Assembly: GCA_937916485.1 (NCBI GenBank)
Contig: CALFSV010000391.1
Span: forward strand, 1-10,376
Reading direction: 5' to 3'
DNA: 10,376 bases
Origin: an uncultured Paracoccaceae bacterium
Lineage (GTDB): Bacteria > Pseudomonadota > Alphaproteobacteria > Rhodobacterales > Rhodobacteraceae
Positions 7,134 to 10,376 of this stretch are shown in pieces; the first letter of the stretch is position 1, and the number at the start of each line of letters is the position of its first letter. The position numbers were made by a program, and so were the translations under genes. A model generated the notes under the pieces. That model was given only the letters and a program-made list of their open reading frames with translations, was not told the DNA's origin and made no database searches.

Positions 7134-8681
7134 TTACGCAAACCACCAACGCTTTGATATGCGTGAGTTATCTAGCATCCATAAATTTCCCACTTTTGGT
7201 CCATGGGCAAGTTTTGTCGAAACCGCATCTAGGTAGTTCTGGTACATTGGAATAACAGTCCCACCTTCTTGAGAGCATAGCGACTGCATTTCAGTGTAAA
7301 TCGTACGCCTTTTCTTAGTATCTAATTCAGAGCGTCCCTGTTTTAAGAGAGATTGAAATCTCTCATTTTCCCATCCGGCTTCATTCCATGGCTGTCCACT
7401 CTCATATGCGGTTTGGAACATCCAGTCTTCAGTAGCTCTGCCTGACCAATAGCTTGCGCACCATGGCTTTTTCATCCAGACATTTGACCAATAGCCATCA
7501 GCTGGTTCTTGAATGACATTAATGTTGATTCCACATTTTGCGGCTGAGTTAGAATAGAGCTGCCCCGCATCTGTTGCACCAGCGAATGCACCCTCTGAAA
7601 CATGAAGATCAAGTTTCAGATTGCTCATCCCCGCTTTTTTCAGATAGTGCTTAGCCTTATCTGGATCATAGGAAGTTTGCGGAAGATCAGCGGCATAATA
7701 TTGGTTAGCCGGGCCGATTGGATGATCATTGCCAACAGCTCCATGACCCAATAAAATTTTATCAACCATTTCTTGGCGGTTCACGGCATATTTGAGCGCC
7801 TTTCGCACATTTACATCTTTGAAAGGGTCCATCTTGCAAAGCATTGGGAAGACATTGTGCATGTTACCCGTAACTTCAATGATTTCGACATTTGGGTTAG
7901 CTTTCATCAATGGCACAGTTTTGAAATCAACGCGGTTCACCGCGTCAACTTGCCCAGTCATCATTGCGTTCATGCGTGCGGATGCGTCTGCAATCGCAAT
8001 CGCTTCAACTTCGGCAAAATAACCAACCGTGTCCGCCCGATAATGGTCTTCAAACTTTTTCACCAATGTGCGAACACCTGGTTCAAATGAAACAACCTGA
8101 TATGGGCCAGTGCCAATGCCTTTACTGATAGCTTCTGCGACCATGCCAGCTGGGAACATGCAAATATGATAGTCAGATACGAGGTAAGGGAAGTCAGCAC
8201 TGCCAGACTTCAGCGTAAACTGAACTTGCGAGTCGCTCAGCTTTTTCATTTCTGCAACGGAAGCCACAATTGGCTTGGCTGCTGATTTAGCGCCTTCTGC
8301 AACATGCATTTGCATTGACTCAATAACATCATCAGCGCCAAAACTTTTACCGTTATGGAATTTTACACCTTTCCGTAAAGTGAAGGTCCAGATTTTCGCA
8401 TCTGGAGTGGCGTCCCAGCTTTCAGCTAACTCACCTCTAAGGCTCCCGTCTGATGCCACCTCAGTAAGTGTTTCGAACACGCACCCTGCGCCCATGTTAA
8501 TCATATAATTATCAGAATGGGTGCGGCTATCCCAGGTATCAGAAGTATTTGCACCGGCGAGGCCTAACCGAAGACGACCCCCATGTTTAGCGGCTGCCAT
8601 GGCAGGCAAACCAATGGTTGACAGCAATCCTGCAGCTGCAGTTGTCTGCAGCATTGTTCTTCTCGATATACGAATCGTCAT
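7134..8681 (-). CDS. Tat-exported solute-binding protein, family 5 (peptide/opine/nickel type)
   Basis: The 515-residue periplasmic protein captures the substrate for the downstream importer. Its N-terminus carries a twin-arginine signal: SRRTMLQ at 6-12, a hydrophobic stretch at about 13-29, and a likely cleavage after AMAAA near residue 31. The family 5 signature region is visible at about 83-125 (GELAESWDATPDAKIWTFTL, then RKGVKFHNGKSFGADDVI), as is the later GTGPYQVVSFEPG segment near 190-202. The ATG at 8679-8681 is preceded by GGGAGA with a 9-nt spacer; an upstream in-frame TTG at 8705 has no such support. Tat rather than Sec export implies folding before export, seen in many alphaproteobacterial members. 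The family binds peptides, opines, nickel complexes, glycosides and amino-acid derivatives, so the ligand is open. It heads the six-gene operon. Confidence 0.94.
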   Translation of the reverse strand: MTIRISRRTMLQTTAAAGLLSTIGLPAMAAAKHGGRLRLGLAGANTSDTWDSRTHSDNYMINMGAGCVFETLTEVASDGSLRGELAESWDATPDAKIWTFTLRKGVKFHNGKSFGADDVIESMQMHVAEGAKSAAKPIVASVAEMKKLSDSQVQFTLKSGSADFPYLVSDYHICMFPAGMVAEAISKGIGTGPYQVVSFEPGVRTLVKKFEDHYRADTVGYFAEVEAIAIADASARMNAMMTGQVDAVNRVDFKTVPLMKANPNVEIIEVTGNMHNVFPMLCKMDPFKDVNVRKALKYAVNRQEMVDKILLGHGAVGNDHPIGPANQYYAADLPQTSYDPDKAKHYLKKAGMSNLKLDLHVSEGAFAGATDAGQLYSNSAAKCGININVIQEPADGYWSNVWMKKPWCASYWSGRATEDWMFQTAYESGQPWNEAGWENERFQSLLKQGRSELDTKKRRTIYTEMQSLCSQEGGTVIPMYQNYLDAVSTKLAHGPKVGNLWMLDNSRISKRWWFA

Positions 8682-8707
8682 TTCAACATTCTCCCAAAAT
8701 ATCAATT

Positions 8708-8753
8708 ATCTGGCAGCGAGCTGATTTCCAGGCTTTTCCATGTTTTTCCAGAT
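8708..8753 (-). repeat. Three TTTCCA repeats at exact 10-bp spacing, bounded by ATCTGG/CCAGAT inverted repeat, in the binding-protein leader
   Basis: On the plus strand TTTCCA occurs at 8725-8730, 8735-8740 and 8745-8750, a period of exactly 10 bp; on the transcribed strand this reads TGGAAA three times. ATCTGG (8708-8713) and CCAGAT (8748-8753) are perfect 6-bp inverted arms enclosing most of the array. The element lies 27 to 72 nt upstream of the binding-protein start codon. The period of about one DNA turn would suit cooperative protein binding on one helix face. Alternatively the arms could close an RNA stem in the 5' leader presenting GGAAA-rich single strands. I do not recognise it as a known riboswitch. 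Confidence 0.5.
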
Positions 8754-8775
8754 GCCACCTTCTTCTTTTGCATAA

Positions 8776-8805
8776 AGTCTATCCAGAAAATAAGAGCTTT
8801 GACAA
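8776..8805 (-). promoter_or_regulatory. Candidate promoter for the importer operon
   Basis: On the minus strand TTGTCA (8800-8805) and TAGACT (8776-8781) are separated by 18 bp. They match the sigma-70 -35 and -10 consensus at 5 and 4 of 6 positions. Transcription would start near 8769, giving a leader of roughly 90 nt that contains the TGGAAA repeats. The rest of the 8682-8951 gap is AT-rich with no convincing ORF. Confidence 0.3.
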
Positions 8806-8912
8806 GCTTTTTGAAATTTTTGAAGCTATGAAGCTCAAAATCCAACTGTGTTTCTTATCCCACATATCATAGTTGCTTTTTTGAGAGTTTTTTATGCGGC
8901 TGCAAATTTGGG

Positions 8913-8939
8913 AACAAAACTCAATTATTGAGATTTGTT
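8913..8939. promoter_or_regulatory. 27-bp near-perfect palindrome after the dioxygenase gene (weak terminator or operator)
   Basis: The arms AACAAA-CTCAAT and ATTGAG-TTTGTT are complementary around a central T at 8926, with 12 of 13 positions pairing and a single A/A mismatch (8919/8933). It lies 12 bp after the dioxygenase stop. As RNA it forms an A/U-rich hairpin with uridines in its 3' arm, resembling a weak bidirectional terminator. As DNA its length and symmetry fit a dimeric repressor site upstream of the importer operon. The low GC content of the stem makes efficient termination doubtful. Confidence 0.5.
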
Positions 8940-8951
8940 TTGGTTTAATCT

Positions 8952-10070
8952 TTATGCATAATATTTAATTAGATCATACTTTTTTAGACTACTCAGATAG
9001 TCCTCACGATTTATGTAGGCGCCTGCCATTTTTCGTTTACCTTGAAAAGCACCGCGGCCATGCAGAAGCCGCCAATTATCAAAAACAATCATTTCGCCAG
9101 GCCTCAATTGATGCCGCCATTGATATTCTGAGCTATTAAAAAGGCAGTCAAGATAGCGGATACCGGAATAGAGTTGAGTCATTTGCGGCTCAGCAAGCCG
9201 CGTCGTTGCTCGGTCATAATTGTTAAACGTTACCTGAACGATCCGCCCTTCACTGTCATGCCGAAAGATGGGTCGACTTGCCTGCAAATATGCGCCGTCA
9301 CCCTTGTAGGTACCAGTAACCTCAATTTGGCCAAGTGCCGAATAGAGGATGGGATTATCTTGTTGAAGTTGTTGAGCCACTCTAAACCCATCAACTATGA
9401 CAGACTCACCGCCAGTAGCGTTATATTCAAGACAAAGTAAAATTTGCAGGCCTGGCGCGTCTAAACTGTAAGTAGAGTCGGTATGCGGTCGTAATTCCTT
9501 GGGTGTGTAGGCGCTATCTGCCATCGTTTCATTCGCTTCAAACTCCCACAACCCACCAAAAATAGTCTCACGAATATAACCAATATTTTTAGCAACGCTG
9601 GCCACAGATGTTTTTTCGCATGGGCAGCTTTTCAAAAGTACAAATCCATAATCGGAAAGTTTACGCAAAACCTCAGTGGTGCCTGACCAAGTTAAAGCGC
9701 AGTCAAAATCAAAGGAAATAAGATCATTGGTTATGCTGCTCGCATCCCACAGCTTGGGCTGTGGCACATCAGTGACGGCTCGAGGGTGCAAGTAGGCTGC
9801 AAGAAACCCACTATCATAATCCACAAAATTATTTAGATCAGGCCATTTGATGCAAATTACTTGACCATTTTCTTTAAGTTTTACTTGATCTGGGGTGATC
9901 TCGGCGGGCACCATAGCGGTGAACAATTCACGTTGGTGACTTTGACTATCAAAGCTGATGGGATCTCGGGCGTTGTCTCGTAGCCAAAAATAAGAAAAAA
10001 TAGAAGATTTTCCATTTTGCCAATTGATTCGCATAGAGTCAGAGCCAAGTCGATAAGCGCTAATTTTCAT
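8952..10070 (-). CDS. TauD/gamma-butyrobetaine-hydroxylase-like Fe(II)/2-oxoglutarate dioxygenase
   Basis: The 372-residue soluble enzyme has the two-domain layout of gamma-butyrobetaine/trimethyllysine hydroxylases: a small N-terminal GBBH-like domain (about 1-95) and a C-terminal TauD domain (about 125-360). Iron ligands are H196 and D198 in RPHTDSTYSLDAPG, and the distal H337 in WRLLHGRGAF. R346 in GKRKMAG is the expected 2-oxoglutarate-binding arginine. It should hydroxylate an unactivated C-H bond using O2 and 2-oxoglutarate, releasing CO2 and succinate. The N-terminal WLRDN motif is present, but the zinc-binding cysteines that normally follow are replaced (A34, D36, S39). The start ATG at 10068-10070 has GAGGGA 7 nt upstream; an upstream in-frame codon at 10109 lacks comparable support. 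It is separated from the importer operon by 270 bp and probably has its own promoter. The substrate is unknown. Confidence 0.92.
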   Translation of the reverse strand: MKISAYRLGSDSMRINWQNGKSSIFSYFWLRDNARDPISFDSQSHQRELFTAMVPAEITPDQVKLKENGQVICIKWPDLNNFVDYDSGFLAAYLHPRAVTDVPQPKLWDASSITNDLISFDFDCALTWSGTTEVLRKLSDYGFVLLKSCPCEKTSVASVAKNIGYIRETIFGGLWEFEANETMADSAYTPKELRPHTDSTYSLDAPGLQILLCLEYNATGGESVIVDGFRVAQQLQQDNPILYSALGQIEVTGTYKGDGAYLQASRPIFRHDSEGRIVQVTFNNYDRATTRLAEPQMTQLYSGIRYLDCLFNSSEYQWRHQLRPGEMIVFDNWRLLHGRGAFQGKRKMAGAYINREDYLSSLKKYDLIKYYA

Positions 10071-10106
10071 CGGTGCGTCCCTCTTGATAAAGATAATTAC
10101 TGAAAA

Positions 10107-10139
10107 CATTATTGAAATAACAAATCAATCTCAACAATG
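10107..10139. promoter_or_regulatory. Imperfect inverted repeat overlapping candidate dioxygenase promoter
   Basis: CATTATTGA (10107-10115) and TCAACAATG (10131-10139) form 9-bp arms with one mismatch, separated by 15 bp, about 37 bp upstream of the dioxygenase ATG. On the minus strand the same stretch offers a weak sigma-70 promoter: TTGTTG, 18 bp, AATAAT. A regulator bound here would cover the promoter. The half-site ATTGA/TCAA also occurs in the palindrome at 8913-8939 downstream of the gene. The region is AT-rich, so chance similarity is possible. Confidence 0.3.
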
Positions 10140-10183
10140 TCTCGCTAAACCGTCGATTGGTAAATCAGTTCGCGTGAGCTTAA

Positions 10184-10195
10184 TGTTTGCAAACA
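10184..10195. promoter_or_regulatory. 12-bp perfect palindrome upstream of dioxygenase gene (candidate operator)
   Basis: TGTTTGCAAACA is a perfect palindrome about 114 bp upstream of the dioxygenase start codon. Compact palindromes of this kind are typical of dimeric helix-turn-helix regulators such as LacI or GntR family members, but no regulator gene lies in the window. It may serve the dioxygenase or a gene beyond the right edge. Confidence 0.35.
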
Positions 10196-10277
10196 ATCGC
10201 AAATTGTAATCAGAAAACTGTGTCATTATTTCAGCCTATGATCTGGAGATGGCCAGCGATCACAATTTCACGTGCAA

Positions 10278-10376
10278 TCATACCCAAGAACTAATTGTAG
10301 GGCCTTGAGTAAATCCTGCCCCCACAACCAATTCATTTATACGATTACAGCTAACTAGCCGTCTCGAATTTGAGGC
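10278..10376 (-). other. Open frame running in from the right edge (possible C-terminal gene fragment)
   Basis: On the minus strand one frame is open from the window edge for 32 codons to a TGA at 10278-10280 and includes the segment NELVVGAGFTQGPTISSWV. The other two minus frames are closed by stops close to the edge. I recognise no family in it, and an open stretch of this length arises by chance fairly often. If it is a gene it would lie about 207 bp upstream of the dioxygenase on the same strand. Apart from this and the two palindromes, 10071-10376 shows nothing coding. Confidence 0.2.

Noticed and set aside
7773..8090. Plus-strand open frame of 105 codons inside the binding-protein gene
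   Set aside because: It is antisense to a strongly supported gene; His- and Phe-rich composition and lack of a start signal mark it as a shadow.
8804..8837. Imperfect repeats of TTTTGAA and GAAGCT
   Set aside because: They are short and low-complexity in an AT-rich region, with irregular spacing; insufficient to call an element.
8618..8872. Plus-strand open frame of 84 codons spanning the binding-protein start and leader
   Set aside because: It is half antisense to the signal peptide and half in AT-rich leader, with no ribosome-binding site and no recognisable protein features.
8682..8950. Known riboswitch (for example guanidine, TPP or SAM classes) in the importer leader
   Set aside because: None of the conserved cores I know, including the ACGR-type guanidine motifs, is present; only the short repeats and the 6-bp inverted arms were found.

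Overview
The window looks like a chromosomal segment of a Gram-negative bacterium with moderate GC, most likely a marine alphaproteobacterium of SAR116 or roseobacter type. That placement is inferred from the gene types, the Tat-exported solute-binding protein and the codon use; no rRNA or other phylogenetic marker is present. No tRNA, insertion sequence, CRISPR array or phage gene was seen. Coding density is high, and the content is a nutrient-acquisition and catabolism locus.

Layout from left to right. (1) At the extreme left edge, on the minus strand, are the first codons of a probable short-chain dehydrogenase. (2) A roughly 240-bp divergent intergenic region follows, holding a possible 42-codon leader ORF. 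(3) A plus-strand ureohydrolase (arginase/agmatinase family) occupies 279-1250. (4) A long minus-strand run follows, listed here in transcription order: a Tat-exported family 5 solute-binding protein (8681-7134), permease B (7021-5990), permease C with an unusual N-terminal extension (5979-4804), a fused double ATPase (4800-3136), a membrane di-iron fatty-acid-desaturase-like protein (3082-2102) and a xylose-isomerase-like TIM-barrel protein (2098-1247). The ureohydrolase and TIM-barrel genes converge and overlap by 4 bp at their stop codons. (5) Upstream of the binding protein, also on the minus strand and with its own leader, is a TauD/gamma-butyrobetaine-hydroxylase-like Fe(II)/2-oxoglutarate dioxygenase (10070-8952). 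(6) The right edge is mainly upstream or intergenic DNA, with one unresolved reading frame running off the end.

Reading of the locus. The transporter is a complete peptide/opine/nickel-type (Dpp/Opp) importer whose operon continues with almost no gaps into two enzyme genes, and two or three further enzymes flank it. A ureohydrolase that releases urea from a guanidino group, a dioxygenase related to gamma-butyrobetaine hydroxylase, a histidine-box oxygenase, a TIM-barrel isomerase/epimerase and an SDR would fit a pathway that imports and dismantles a guanidino-containing small molecule, for example an arginine-derived opine, guanidino acid or betaine. This assignment is inference; the substrate cannot be read from the sequence. 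Several short palindromes and a helical-phase repeat in the intergenic regions are candidate control sites.
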